Of a stretch of DNA of 64,000 nt, positions 33,633-43,927 are shown piece after piece (position 1 is the first letter of the stretch; each line of letters opens with the position of its first letter). Below the pieces are notes generated by a model, which was given only the letters and a program-made list of their open reading frames with translations, was not told the DNA's origin and did no database searches. Made by a program: the position numbers and the translations under genes. Source of the stretch: Diplodia intermedia (Eukaryota; Ascomycota; Dothideomycetes; Botryosphaeriales; Botryosphaeriaceae); the NCBI GenBank assembly GCA_021495925.1, contig JAKEKT010000011.1, forward strand, positions 248,001-312,000. Reading direction: 5' to 3'.

Positions 33633-34720
33633 ATGACCGACCTTGCGGATAGCCTGCCGATCCTCAGCGCCGTGTCTGGCTCGGCACGCCAGCTGTTTAT
33701 ACTACTGCGGAGCATTGGGTTTGCGCAGAAAGTGCGCGTACAAATCACTGAGGACGGGCTTCGGTTGAGTGCCGAGGATAACCGCGTCATGCAAGGTATG
33801 GGCAGAGCCTGCCTTGTATCGCCAGTGTCTGACTTCGCGCAGGTCTCGCCTTCCTGGAAAAGTCTCTTTTCACCACCTTCCTGTTCAATCCACCCCAGCC
33901 TAGCCCATCATTCGACGAAGACAATGGCGACGCCGACCATGTTCCAGCATTTGCAATTGATCTCCCATCGCTCCTCGAGACGCTGCAAATTTTCGGCCTC
34001 ACAGACCCAAACCAGCGGAACCCATACTCGACCTTCAGCTCGAGAGAGGGCACAAATGCATTCGACAACAGGGTTCTTGGGATGACCTCAGTATGTCGCC
34101 TCTCTTATGAAGCTCCGGGATCGCCTTTGAAGGTTGTTATGGAGGAGGGCGGGGTGACGACGACTTGCGAATTGACGACCTACGAGCTGGATGAGACCGA
34201 GGATGAAGACATTCCTTTTGCAAGGGATGAGTTGGCCATGAAGATTATCATGCGGAGTTCGTTTCTCCATGATGCCATCACAGAGCTGAGCAGCACGAAT
34301 CCGGATAATGTGGCGCTGCGAGCCAGCCCCACCGCCCCCTTCTTTTCCCTCAGCGCCAGTGGGACACTGGGAAGCACTGTAGTGGAGTTTGATAGACCGG
34401 AGGACAGCAGGGAATCGGGCGCGCGGGAGGGACACAATCAGCACGATACATTGCTCGAGACATTTCAAGTGGCACGCCGCGTGGTCTACTCGTATCGGTT
34501 TGCATTGATCAAAGCCGCGGCACGTGCAATGGCAGCAGCGACAAAGGTCAGCATCCGAGGGGACAGCCAGGGAGTGCTAAGCTTGCAGTTCATGATCGAG
34601 GTGGACAGCGGACAAGTGAGCTTCATCGATTTCCGGTTCGTGCCGCTGATTCCCGACGAAGCCGAAGACGGCGATAGCGGGGATGAAGATAGCGAAGGCG
34701 ATGCCCACGGCTTAGACTAA
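33633..34720 (+). CDS. RAD1-type subunit of the 9-1-1 checkpoint clamp
   Basis: Exon 1 is 33633-33795, the intron 33796-33842 (47 nt, GTATGG...GCGCAG) and exon 2 33843-34720, giving 346 aa. The N-terminal clamp fold is visible (LADSLPILSAVSGSARQL, RVQITEDGLRLSAEDNRVMQ joined to AFLEKSLFTTFLFN). Further landmarks are KIIMRSSFLHDAITELSST and SLQFMIEVDSGQVSFIDFRF. The acidic C-terminal tail is Asp/Glu/Gly-rich. Rad1 forms a PCNA-like ring with Rad9 and Hus1 that is loaded at damaged DNA to activate the checkpoint kinase. It starts 159 bases after OST5 in the same direction, the shortest gene-to-gene spacing in the window. Confidence 0.88.
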
Positions 34721-35386
34721 GGCACAGAGAGGAGTAAAGTAAGTTTGCACTTTAGCCTTTGTAGTGAAGACGAATTGCACGTGTAGGAAAAGCTGGGGGG
34801 ATGCATTGCCGATTGAGGGTTAGTGGTCGGCGTAAGCGGTGGGGCCGCTAAGCCCTAGCCGCCAAAGCCGGAGGCAACGTGATTAGTGAACACTCGCCCT
34901 GAGCACCTCTCTCGCATCGCTCCGCAACTCCTCACGGGGCGTGAACGCATCGCAACACAGCTCACACTCCCGCTCTATGGCTAATAGCCTTGCATTCCAC
35001 GCTGCACGCGCCATCTTCTAACCCCTCTGACGCCATCCTTTCCCGCCAACCAGCCGTTCCCTCGCTGCTCGGCCCACGCTCCAACGCGGTCGCGGGCGAA
35101 CTCAACCAGCCGCTGTCCTGGCCTCGCCCCATCTTGGTTTTAACGCCGTGGCCACTAAGCGGATTACCAAGGCCCGTCGCGGAGACATCTGCTGTATTTG
35201 CGCCGGGATTTCATTTTGCTTATAAGCCCGCCCCCGACGCCGACGTGCGCTGCCTGCTATCCAAAAGAGAAAGGAGACCCGCACCCGCGCTGAGTGCCTC
35301 TCTTCGACGAGAAGAACCAATTATTTACCACGAAACCCGGCACGCCCCCACGGCTCGCGTCGGCGGCGATCCACCCCAGCGTAACC
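34721..35386. other. Intergenic region, no gene supported
   Basis: About 665 bases between two plus-strand genes. It ends in a C-rich stretch that is probably the leader of the bZIP gene. No other gene is supported. Confidence 0.5.
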
Positions 35387-37744
35387 ATGGGCTCGGAGAG
35401 CGAAGAGCGCCCTACTACCAAAAAGCGGGCCAGGCAATCCACGCCCTCCGCAGAGCCCAGCAGCAAGGGCAAGAAGCAGAGAGGCAGACCGAAAGTAGAC
35501 ACCCAAGATGAGACCGCTGCAGATGTGAGTAATCAAGAAATGCACCTATTCCACCGATCACTCATCACAAATCCTCTCCTTGCACTAGCGGTGACGCTCC
35601 GCCGTACGAGTGCTGCCACAAATCCCCAAATGCCCCACTGCACCTTTTCGCCTTGGACCTGCTTTTGCCTTTCTTCTTTTTATTGTTTTTCATTGCTTTT
35701 TCGCCTGCCTGTCTACCTCCCGCCTCCATCATGCCGACGCCATATATGGTTCGCCGACTAACCCCGGCACAGCGGCGTCGCACCCAGATCCGCCTGGCTC
35801 AGCGAGCATACCGTCAGCGGAAGGAGATGACCATTTCTTCCCTGCAAAAGCAGGTGGAACAGTTGCAGTCGGTCATCGATGGCATGAACAATTCCTTCTT
35901 GCACTTCAACGACCAGGCAATGGCCTCGGACATCTTCGCCTTGCGCCCGCATCTAGCCTCCGAGTTGAGATCGACGACCGAGGCCTTCGTCAACCTCTCC
36001 AAGACCGCAAAGACTGTTGAAACTGAGGACGAGCGCGAGGATAGCCAAGAAGCCTCCGACCCTTCCACCACACCGCAGAAAGCGGCAGCTGTGCCAAACA
36101 TCTCAACACGTAACTACCAAGACATGGGCCAGGTTCCGCATGACGTGTCACAAGTGCCAAATGCAACCGCCCAGTTGAATTCACAACCAACGCACATTGG
36201 CTTGGGATACTACAAGCTTGCTGAAGAGTCTGATGTCCCGGCCTTTGGGCAAAACGTTGATTTCTATTCAGGGTCGGATCTCCCTAATCTACCAGCTCCA
36301 CACTTTGGAGCTTCAGGGGAGCCAATAGTTACTGAACTGCGTCAGCCTCAGGACACTTCCTTCGCCCTTTCCTCCCACTTTCGGAACCCCATCCAGACGG
36401 ATACAATAAACACCTTCCAGCCGGACGGCCTCGCGCAGCACACAGATGAACACCACCAGATCGAAAAAAGCGCAGTTGCTCCGATCCGAGCACGTACCTA
36501 CGAACCATTCACACGTGTTTCGCCCTGGATTCCTTCTCCGATGAACAGTACCCCCCGACCCGCATTCACCTACTCTTTCCAAGAAACGACCTTTTCGCGC
36601 CGTCTGCAACGAGCTTGCCTTGAGCGGGCCTTCCATCTTCTATCAACAGCGCACCTCCGTCCCAGCGACTATAACCGGGTTTTCCGCCTCTGCCGTCACT
36701 ATTCAACCCGAGACAGACTACTCAAAGATTTCAGAAACCTTCTCCAGCATTCTGTGCTTCAGCCACTTGACTTCCTAAATTCACCATTCCTGCACCTAGG
36801 CGGAGCAGGGACTCACTACCCTGTACGAGATGAAAATGGTAGGGTCATCCCAGGTCAGATAAGCTTTAACATTCGGCGCGTTGGACCATACGTTACGAGA
36901 GTGCAACTCGAGGAACTACGAACAAGTGCGCGACCCGATGTCATATTCACACCAGAGCTAGAATACGACCTGGAAGCATATGGTGGCGAATGGCTGGACA
37001 GCCAGGACGTCGAAGGATACCTCGAGGAGTTAGGTGTGCATATAGACGCACAAGCCTCTTTCGCGGAGACAGCTGTCAGGACGCTTGACGCTATTGCGCG
37101 CGTTCAACCACCACATGGCGACGTCGCGCATCCTGATTCGGAGATGGGCGTCCTCGGCGAGGCGCTCGATCAATTCGCACCCAACCACGTTGGTGGCAAC
37201 TTCAGCATGTCTCCACCTTCTCAGGCCTTGTTCGCAACAGGCAGCCCTGGGCAGGCAAGCCTGCCCAGCAGTTCTAGTGTCCCTAGCGCCTCGCAAGGTG
37301 AAAACACCACATCGAACGGTCCCAGTACGCCTGATAGCGCGAACCTTCTCCAGCAAACGGCACAAAGGTTGGACCAGGCCTGCACCATGGATTGGGGGGA
37401 GTTCCCATCGGCTGATCCTAAGAACTGGGATGAATGGGATCGCTTCTACGATTTGAACTTCGCTTGGGCAGACAACAACCAGGCGGACCTAAGCGAGTAC
37501 GGCATGGGTGGTGTTGCGACAGTAGGCTCGGTGGAAGAGCGGAGGCAGAACAGGTCGGTGACTATTGATGTACAGAGGTTCATCAACGGTAAGTTCGGTT
37601 GGCTTGGTGTAATACTGAGGTACAGAATGTGGCTAACTTGTCGTAGGCTTAATCAAACGTTGTGTTTGCATCGGCCGAGGACCGGGTTTCCGTCGCTCAG
37701 ACATCCACTACGCTCTGCGCGCTGCTATCATCGAAGCTTTCTAA
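35387..37744 (+). CDS. bZIP-family transcription factor
   Basis: Three exons: 35387-35524 (46 codons), 35773-37588 and 37647-37744, with introns of 248 nt (GTGAGT...GCACAG) and 58 nt (GTAAGT...CGTAG), give 683 aa. Exon 1 is basic and Ser-rich (KKRAR, KGKKQRGRPK). Exon 2 opens directly in the DNA-contact helix RRRTQIRLAQRAYRQRKE, followed by a short zipper (ISSLQKQVEQLQSVI). This belongs to the fungal bZIP group with the RxQIRLAQRAYR basic region. The middle is Pro/Ser/Gln-rich. The short last exon encodes RCVCIGRGPGFRRSDIHYAL, a Cys/Arg-rich C-terminus that seems conserved in this group. Targets are unknown. The acceptor falls exactly at the start of the basic region. Confidence 0.82.
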
Positions 37745-38563
37745 AAGCAACCGGGACTGCGGCACAATCATTGCCGACCTACAATGGGTCTTTCATACCC
37801 TACTATCCAATACCACCTTCATTCGAGACCAGCGAGCGCACATGGCTTCCATAAAAAAGCTACAACGAAAGCTATCACGCCAACGCCTGTCCATGACGAC
37901 AAGGCAGGACGGCCCATCAGCAGTGCCTGGTGGGTTGGCGCCGGAAGCAATGAACGGATAAATCAAAAACTCAATTCACGATTTTGCTTTACCGACTGCT
38001 CTGAGGGTCCCTTTTTGCCTCCTTACATACCAACAAGTATAGTCACTCAGGCTCGATTCATGCACACGAAGCAAAGAGCGAAGGGTCTGGAGGCGGAAGA
38101 AGCGAGACTGGCGAGCCGGAATGTGTGGATAATCTCTACGGCACAGATTTGGGAGGGAATGTGACACGGGAAATATGTGGTAGATCTTATTGATCTCATT
38201 AACAGTTCTCCAACTTCGATGCTTCTGTCTTTGGTGTTCTGGACAATGGCCGAACAAGAACTCAGAAATTGAATGCGACATGTGTCCCCTCTCAGACAAA
38301 AAGTACGATATGCGTCCACGATCTTCCCCGCCTGCGCCTTGTTCCGTGTAGGAACGTCTTCCTCCTCCTCGCTTCCCTTTCGTCGATGTTCCTCCTGGTC
38401 GACGACCAGTCAGGCTTCCCCCGATCAAGACTCGGCCCAAACCAAGACGAGGTGTTGACATGACACAGGAAGATGTGTCCCTCCCCCAACGGTTTTGTGG
38501 GGAGGAGAAGTTGGCCTCCTCCGGGGGGAGGGCCACTCGCAACAGGTCTGTCTTGATGCAAGG

Positions 38564-38599
<36 letters not shown>

Positions 38600-38806
38600 G
38601 TGCGGTATGAATGCGGGATCCCATGGAATTGATTTGCGCCTCGAGCGTGCCCCGCGTCCAGGAGACAGCCGGACCAGTCCATGATTGGTGGGCGGCGGCG
38701 GCTGCGGCGTATGTTGTGTACAGGCCGGTGTCGCTTGTTGGTGCTCTCTCGTTGAGAGACGGGTGGGGTGGGGTGGGGTTGGGTTTTCTTTCTTTCTTGA
38801 CCCTGT
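37745..38806. other. Intergenic region with a CT microsatellite
   Basis: About 1.06 kb between the 3' ends of the bZIP gene and a small minus-strand gene candidate. It includes the CT repeat at 38565-38595. Frames across it are repeat-driven or short. Confidence 0.5.
38565..38595. repeat. CT microsatellite
   Basis: About fifteen CT dinucleotides in noncoding DNA. Confidence 0.9.
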
Positions 38807-38914
38807 TCAGCTTCCGTAGGCATCTCTTCCCCAAGGGTCTTTGGGGTCTTTGTCGGTGGCGAGGATGACTGAACGGGATAGGATGCCGGAGAATGTTGTT
38901 GTGGTGGAGGACAT
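38807..38914 (-). CDS. Candidate 35-aa microprotein with a TATA box
   Basis: A single-exon frame from the ATG at 38914 to a TGA at 38807 encodes 35 aa: a Ser/Thr-rich start (MSSTTTTFSGILSRSVILA) and a charged end (TDKDPKDPWGRDAYGS). The start is in a good context (GCC-ATG-T). On the minus strand a TATAAA lies 177 nt upstream (39091-39096), followed by a C/A-rich leader typical of fungal 5' untranslated regions. I do not recognise the protein. Composition is unlike random translation of this DNA, which elsewhere gives Arg/Pro/Cys-rich frames. A chance frame cannot be excluded without homologues or expression data. Confidence 0.42.
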   Translation of the reverse strand: MSSTTTTFSGILSRSVILATDKDPKDPWGRDAYGS

Positions 38915-40271
38915 GGCAGCGGCGTGGGATGTGTCTCGAAGATGGTTTGTCGAGTGGGGGGTTTTTTTTTCCCTTTCGAGATTGATGGACGTGTTTGCGT
39001 GCTTTTGTGTCCCCGGTGCTTCGGATGTGACTTGAGAGCGATCTGGACTGCTAAGACGTTTGGAGGGGGGATGTGGAAGCAAAACACAGTTTTATAGAGG
39101 ACGATCTGTTTGTGTCAGGGGAACGTGGCGCAGGGGCGCAGCCACAGCGTGTGCCAAGCGGGCTGCCAGCCCTCCCGCCTGTTCGTCGCAGCAGCGGCAT
39201 CAGCATCAGCGGAGGGGGCGGAGGCCGCGTGGTCGGACGTGTTGAGAAGGCTCGGAGGCAAATGGGAATACAGCCTCCGGTGTGCCTTGCACCGTTGCAC
39301 GGAGCTTGTCTCATTGTGAGGAAGCGCCGCGGTTGTGGGCGGCAACCCGGGACACCAGTGCTGATGGGCGATGAGCATCTCGGCAGCGCTTACCGGGCGT
39401 CATGGGCTGTCATCTCCCTATTCCTTTTCTCTTGGTTGTGCGTGGCTCATCCGACGGCCGGGCCGGGAGCAACGCCTGGATTCTGCGGCCATGGCAAGAA
39501 GGAACTCAGCCCAGCCGGGGTGCCAGCCGACGTCAGTGAGCGGGCGTGGCGGAGCAGGAGAAAGCGGCCGGGGCGCAGGCCGGCGAGGCGGCTCCTGAGA
39601 GCCTTGTGTGCGCTCCGAGGGAGGAGACAAGGCTGGGGAGCGGGTCGCCGGCAAGCTGGTAAGTAGTGGTGGTGCCGTTCCCGAGCGCGCGGGCATCGGA
39701 GGCCGCACCGCCGGCATGAAATGACGTTCAGGGGAAGAACAAAAAAGAAGAATGACGGTCTAGACTCAGGGTCTGTTCAGCGAAGTAGTAGCGCGGGAGG
39801 GAAGCGTTCGCAGCGTGCGCCGGCTATCGCTCGCCCGTCGCCGAGGCCAGCTGAAGAGACCCCTGTTGCTTACATGCAGCAACCACTCGTTTGTTCGCCC
39901 TCTCTTCAGCACGCCGCCAGCGAATGCACACGTGAAAATTATCCTGGCCTGATGAGGCTATAACACCGCGCTTCGCCTCCTTTCCCAGCCTGAGGTATGA
40001 AGCCGCCTTCTTCACCGCTCCGTCCTACGCAGCACTGCGTGCCATCTGCGCCTCACAGCCACAACTTGCGATGCTTATGGCGTACTATATCGCTTATCCG
40101 CTGGATCAGTCTCCTTGGCAAGGTAGGATGACGGTGCTGCGTTGATATACGTTGAAGTGTTTCCTGTCGTTCGTGCGGCGAGCGGTGGTCGGACATATCG
40201 ACGACGTGCGCAAGAAACTCAAGAATGCAAGACTGCCAGACCCAAAGGCCCGACTTACTAAAATATTGATA
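38915..40271. other. Gene-poor region, about 1.36 kb
   Basis: Contains the leader and TATA box of the 35-aa unit near its left end. The rest, 39100-40100, has overlapping Gly/Arg/Pro-rich frames on both strands (for example 39073-39666) with no domain or splice logic. I see no repeat or RNA gene. Confidence 0.45.
39091..39096 (-). promoter_or_regulatory. TATA box of the candidate 35-aa microprotein
   Basis: TATAAA on the minus strand, 177 nt upstream of the ATG at 38914. Confidence 0.35.
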
Positions 40272-40801
40272 TTAGGCTTCGCTATACTCGTGGCAATACC
40301 TGGTCGTCTCTCCCATCGCGTCAAACAAGTTCCCACCCAATGCAACGGTCGCAATCAGCGCGACCAAAAGCAAACGCATCCTCCGTCCCCGAAGACTTAT
40401 TCTAGGTCCATGAGTGCCGTAGGAAAACTGATAGTCATACAATCGATATCGGGTAAACAGATAAGCGGTCGAAATGTAAGGCGTTGGGCGATAAAAGGAT
40501 ATGAGCGGTATGCCCTTCCTCAGGCCGCCGGTCAAGCCGAGCATGTTGGACTTGTGGGAGACCGAGCTACTCTCATCAGTAAGTCTAACTTATGATCTTG
40601 AAGTGGGCCTCCATCACTTACCGCCAGAGATGCCGCGCGGTATCATACTTCGGGCATCTTTCGCTTTTTAATTCGCATCTCTAGGCCAGGGCGGCTGGCC
40701 TGAGTAGAAGTAAATCCACTGTTAGAGATGACTATTAAATGACCTCAACTTATCGGCTTACCTTTGACGAGCGTGTATGGACCCTTGCCGTCATCCGCCA
40801 T
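40272..40801 (-). CDS. Candidate small membrane protein of unknown function, about 118 aa
   Basis: Proposed exon 1 is 40801-40762 (MADDGKGPYTLVK), with a consensus GTAAGC donor; the intron 40761-40589 (173 nt) ends in a less usual AAG acceptor; exon 2 is 40588-40272. The joined frame reads RLTDESSSVSHKSNMLGL, a Tyr-rich stretch (TPYISTAYLFTRYRLYDYQF) and one likely membrane helix (MRLLLVALIATVALGG). TATATAAATA lies 104 nt upstream of the ATG. A possible further 42-nt intron at 40299-40258 would extend the C-terminus by about 65 residues. I do not recognise a family. The natural-looking composition and promoter spacing support it; the weak acceptor counts against it. A long overlapping plus-strand frame (40152-40595) is probably its shadow. 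Confidence 0.35.
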
Positions 40802-41838
40802 CGTTGGATTTGTTTCGTCGGAAAGGAGTGACTCGATAAGTTTTGGACTGGAAGTTGGTTCGCTACCCTCAGTTGTTAAGATGGGTCTGAAGGTGCCCCC
40901 AGAGTATTTATATACTGAAGCATCGGCAGAAACATGAACCTTGCCCAAGGTGGCGGCATGAGGCCGCGGCCTCCTACATTGCGTCTCACGCACCGACCGT
41001 GTAGTTGCCCCGTCAATCCAACAAGCACTTGGATAGGGCGATCTCTGACGGGCGTCTGCTCCGACGCCCTGGAACGCCCAGGGCCAGCGCAACCTTCACC
41101 AATGGGGCGGGCACCACCTTCGACTTCATACTGTTTGGGGGCACAGGCGTTTGTGCGCAGTTGCGTGGTGTGCTGGTGTGGTGATGCGCTGAGCTTGCGC
41201 ACTTCGCACGCTGGCCAGTCGGTTACACGCCTGCGCAGCTTGGGCAGCGACTAGGTGGCAATATACGTGTGCTTGGATGGCTGTGCAGGGCAAATCTGGT
41301 GGAACAAGTGCTGGGAAGACATGTGAGTGCACCGCAAGGCATCAAGCGCTGTTGATTTGCCTTGAAGACTGGGCATCAAATCGTGAGACGATCTCGCTTG
41401 CATAACGATCATGTGCACCTTCAAAAGGTAGACAGAGCAGCGAATAAGTAGCGTGGGAGTAACCCAGGTCTTTGGGTCTCCGCATAAGGATTTGCCAATC
41501 AAGTCAGAGGAGGCGTCGGCGTGCATCCTTCGCAGGCACGCCGACGGCCCGCTTCAACAGCGTAGCAAATCATGGCCATCTCCCATAGATTATGCTATGC
41601 CGACTTCAATGCAAGCCACATGTGGAACGTTTCACGCGCTCCCAACGGCTTATTTACACTGCAGTACTATACAGCGTTGAGAAGGACACCGTAAAGATGC
41701 CCTCATCACACCGCTCTTCCAACCTTTCCACGAAGCGTGCTATTATTGCGGACGATATACACGTGTCAGCCACTGAAGCAAGCCCACCTCGACACGTTAT
41801 CGTCCACCCAGCAAGTGTTGGCTGAAAGCCATGGCGTG
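40802..41838. other. Intergenic region, no gene supported
   Basis: About 1.04 kb upstream of the 40801 start. Apart from the TATA box at 40905-40914, I see only short overlapping frames without domains. Confidence 0.45.
40905..40914 (-). promoter_or_regulatory. TATA box of the candidate gene starting at 40801
   Basis: TATATAAATA on the minus strand, 104 nt upstream of the proposed ATG. Identical to the motif at 8928-8937. Confidence 0.4.
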
Positions 41839-42058
41839 TCAGGGCTGGGCATGGTCATGGCAGACAGCGCAGGCATTACGGCCAACGTAAACCCCCAGAA
41901 TGGAGAGGCCAATCAGTGAGCTGGAAAGAGCTGTGCGCAATCCGTATAGCCTCAAGATCCTTGGTCGGAGCCTGTACGCAAGACTGACATAGCGCCTCGT
42001 TGTAGAACAAACACTTACAGCGATTACCCATGTCCGCCCCCGACCCGATTCGCTCCAT
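41839..42058 (-). CDS. Possible 43-aa single-helix membrane microprotein
   Basis: Proposed exon 1 is 42058-42019 (MERIGSGADMGNR plus one base), the intron 42018-41931 (88 nt, donor GTAAGT, acceptor CGCACAG) and exon 2 41930-41839. The product would have one hydrophobic helix (SLIGLSILGVYVGRNACAV) and a Cys/His-rich end (CAVCHDHAQP). The donor and acceptor are both good and the frame is kept across them, but each exon is so short that chance is a real possibility. No TATA box is seen at a sensible distance. I do not recognise a family. Confidence 0.22.
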
Positions 42059-43629
42059 GCTCTCCCCAGAGCCGCAAGCTCCCGCGCGGGGCTCAAGGCA
42101 GCAACAAGGCATGATAGCGTGGGATAAGAAAATTATCCGGAGTAACCAGGGCGAAGCTGCGTGGCCCAAGCCGCATCCTCCGCCTCACGGAGCAAGCCCC
42201 GTCGTTTCTGTGTTCCGCCCTGCGCTGCGAACGGAAAGAGTCGGTTGCCTTCTTTCTTGCCTGATCCTGTGCTTTGCCCTTCCGTCCCGGCACCGAGTCG
42301 CAGTTGCGCAGTAACGCGCCTGCGTGCTCCGCCTCCCTCGCGCAACAAAGGCCAGGGCAGCCTACCTGGAGCTGTCGCGCAGCACCACCGCAAGGCACCC
42401 GCGGGCGCTGTAGGCTGGGCACGTACGGTACGTCCTCTTGACTCATTCAACCACGTCGACTGATTATTGGACCTGAGTCCTCACTCCTCCTCGTTCAAAG
42501 TCGTCGCTGTCTGTACAACGCGCGCGAGGGGCGCGCCGGGCGCCGTCTGACGCGAGCGCGCAGCACTCTCCCTCCTCCGCCCCTCCTACTCGAGCCTGTC
42601 CGTCCACATCACTGGCTCGTTTACTGCCGCCCCCGTCGTACACGTCGCGAAGGAACCAGCGCGCGACAGCGCCACACACGCTACTGCGCCACCGCCGCCC
42701 TGCCATGTGGCACTAGCTATAGGGCGGCGACGGGTGACGGGGCGGCCTTAGCAACGGCCATGGGTGGTCGACGCCGGTTGTGGCCGCAGAACTGGTGATG
42801 ATGATGACGACGATGGTGGGCTGGCTTGCGCACGTCAGAGCGCGCCAGAAAGAACCGAGTGTGAGGGACGGGCGATCGACGAGGGGGCGGCGCCACGGGT
42901 GGGCGGCGGGCCGCTGCTGCTGTCCCGCTGCTTATCGTCGTGCACGCACGCAAATGCATGGGCTAGACCGGGCGGGCCCTGAGTGGTGATCGATCGGGGG
43001 GAGGGGGGGGGGGGGGGGGGGGTTTCTGTGCGACGGGTGATTGGTTGGGTTGGGCCGGAGAAAAGAACGCATGGTGGGGAAAGAGGAGGACGGGAGTCAT
43101 GGCGGATTGCCTGTTGCGGTTAGCGCACGCGACGTGATCGGGATGGTCTGCTCTGGGAAGTGGTGGAGGGCCTTTTTAGGCTTGGGATGGTCGCCAATGC
43201 ACGAAGACAGCGTCCGAAGACTGGTGCAGTTGAGTAGAATCAGTGCTATCTATCTAGTGAAGGAGTGTTGGAAGCGGAAGTGCTCCCCCATTCTGGTGAC
43301 CGCGCTGCGTACTGAATGGAAGCCCGCTGACTGAAGACATTATGTGGTTGTATTTTTTATCCCAGGCTTTTCCCATGTCAAGCAAATGCCCCCCGGAAAT
43401 TTTGATATCCTTCTATGGTTCCCTCCTCCAGTGCTTGACAATTACCGCCCAAGTACAGGAAATCCAATCTGCGAACGCCTTTTTTCTTTTCTGGCATCAT
43501 GGCGCCTGGCCCATTGCCGAGTGAAAGAAGTTCCCTGCATTTTACTGTCAACACAGGTTGCTTGTAGAAGCGCGGGGTCTGAACGCACCAGTTTCATACT
43601 TTGTAAACGAGGAAGTGGATCATTGACGT
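42059..43629. other. G/C-rich gene-poor region with a G20 tract
   Basis: About 1.57 kb. The part 42200-43000 is very G/C-rich, with low-complexity frames on both strands. A run of 20 G lies at 43003-43022. I find no gene. Confidence 0.45.
43003..43022 (+). repeat. Poly-G tract of 20 bases
   Basis: Twenty consecutive G (25 of 27 from 42996 if the single A at 43002 is allowed for). Such tracts are hard to sequence and may be imprecise in length; they could form a G-quadruplex. Confidence 0.85.
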
Positions 43630-43777
43630 CTAGCGACGGCCTCCGTCGCGGGGCCAGTTGCCGTCGGAGCCTAATGTTGGGGTATGTATTAGCGAGGCAG
43701 GCTTGAAGAGGCGCCATTGAAGTACAACGGCATGATTGCAAGGCGTGCGTACCGTTACCGGAGTTGTCGGGCGTCAT
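43630..43777 (-). CDS. Candidate spliced micro-ORF of 19-21 aa with TATA box and leader
   Basis: On the minus strand, TATAAAG at 43921-43927 is followed by a C/T/A-rich leader of about 115 nt and an ATG at 43777. Exon 1 encodes MTPDNS; an intron (43758-43671, donor GTAACG, or GTACGC six bases later) contains a good branch site, GCTAAT, 20-25 nt before the acceptor ATTAG; exon 2 (43670-43630) encodes SDGNWPRDGGRR and stops. The two donors give 19 or 21 residues. TATA box, leader, branch site and acceptor look like a real transcription unit. The coding part is so short that it could instead be a spliced noncoding RNA, or the start of a longer transcript whose coding frame I have missed. Confidence 0.33.
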
Positions 43778-43920
43778 TCTGTGATTGCGATTGCGAATGT
43801 GAGCGAAGAGGTGGGTTGTGAGGAGATTACGATCGAGTCGAGGAGAAAGCTTTGAAGCGAGTGACTGTGATTGAATTGTTGAGTGCTGTAGCAAGCTCCC
43901 CAGGCCGGAGCCAGCAAAGT

Positions 43921-43927
43921 CTTTATA
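43921..43927 (-). promoter_or_regulatory. TATA box of the spliced micro-ORF unit
   Basis: TATAAAG on the minus strand, 144 nt upstream of the ATG at 43777, followed by a C/T-rich leader. Confidence 0.4.

Noticed and set aside
39073..39666. 198-codon plus-strand frame
   Set aside because: Gly/Arg/Pro low complexity, overlaps the leader of the candidate minus-strand unit, no domain.
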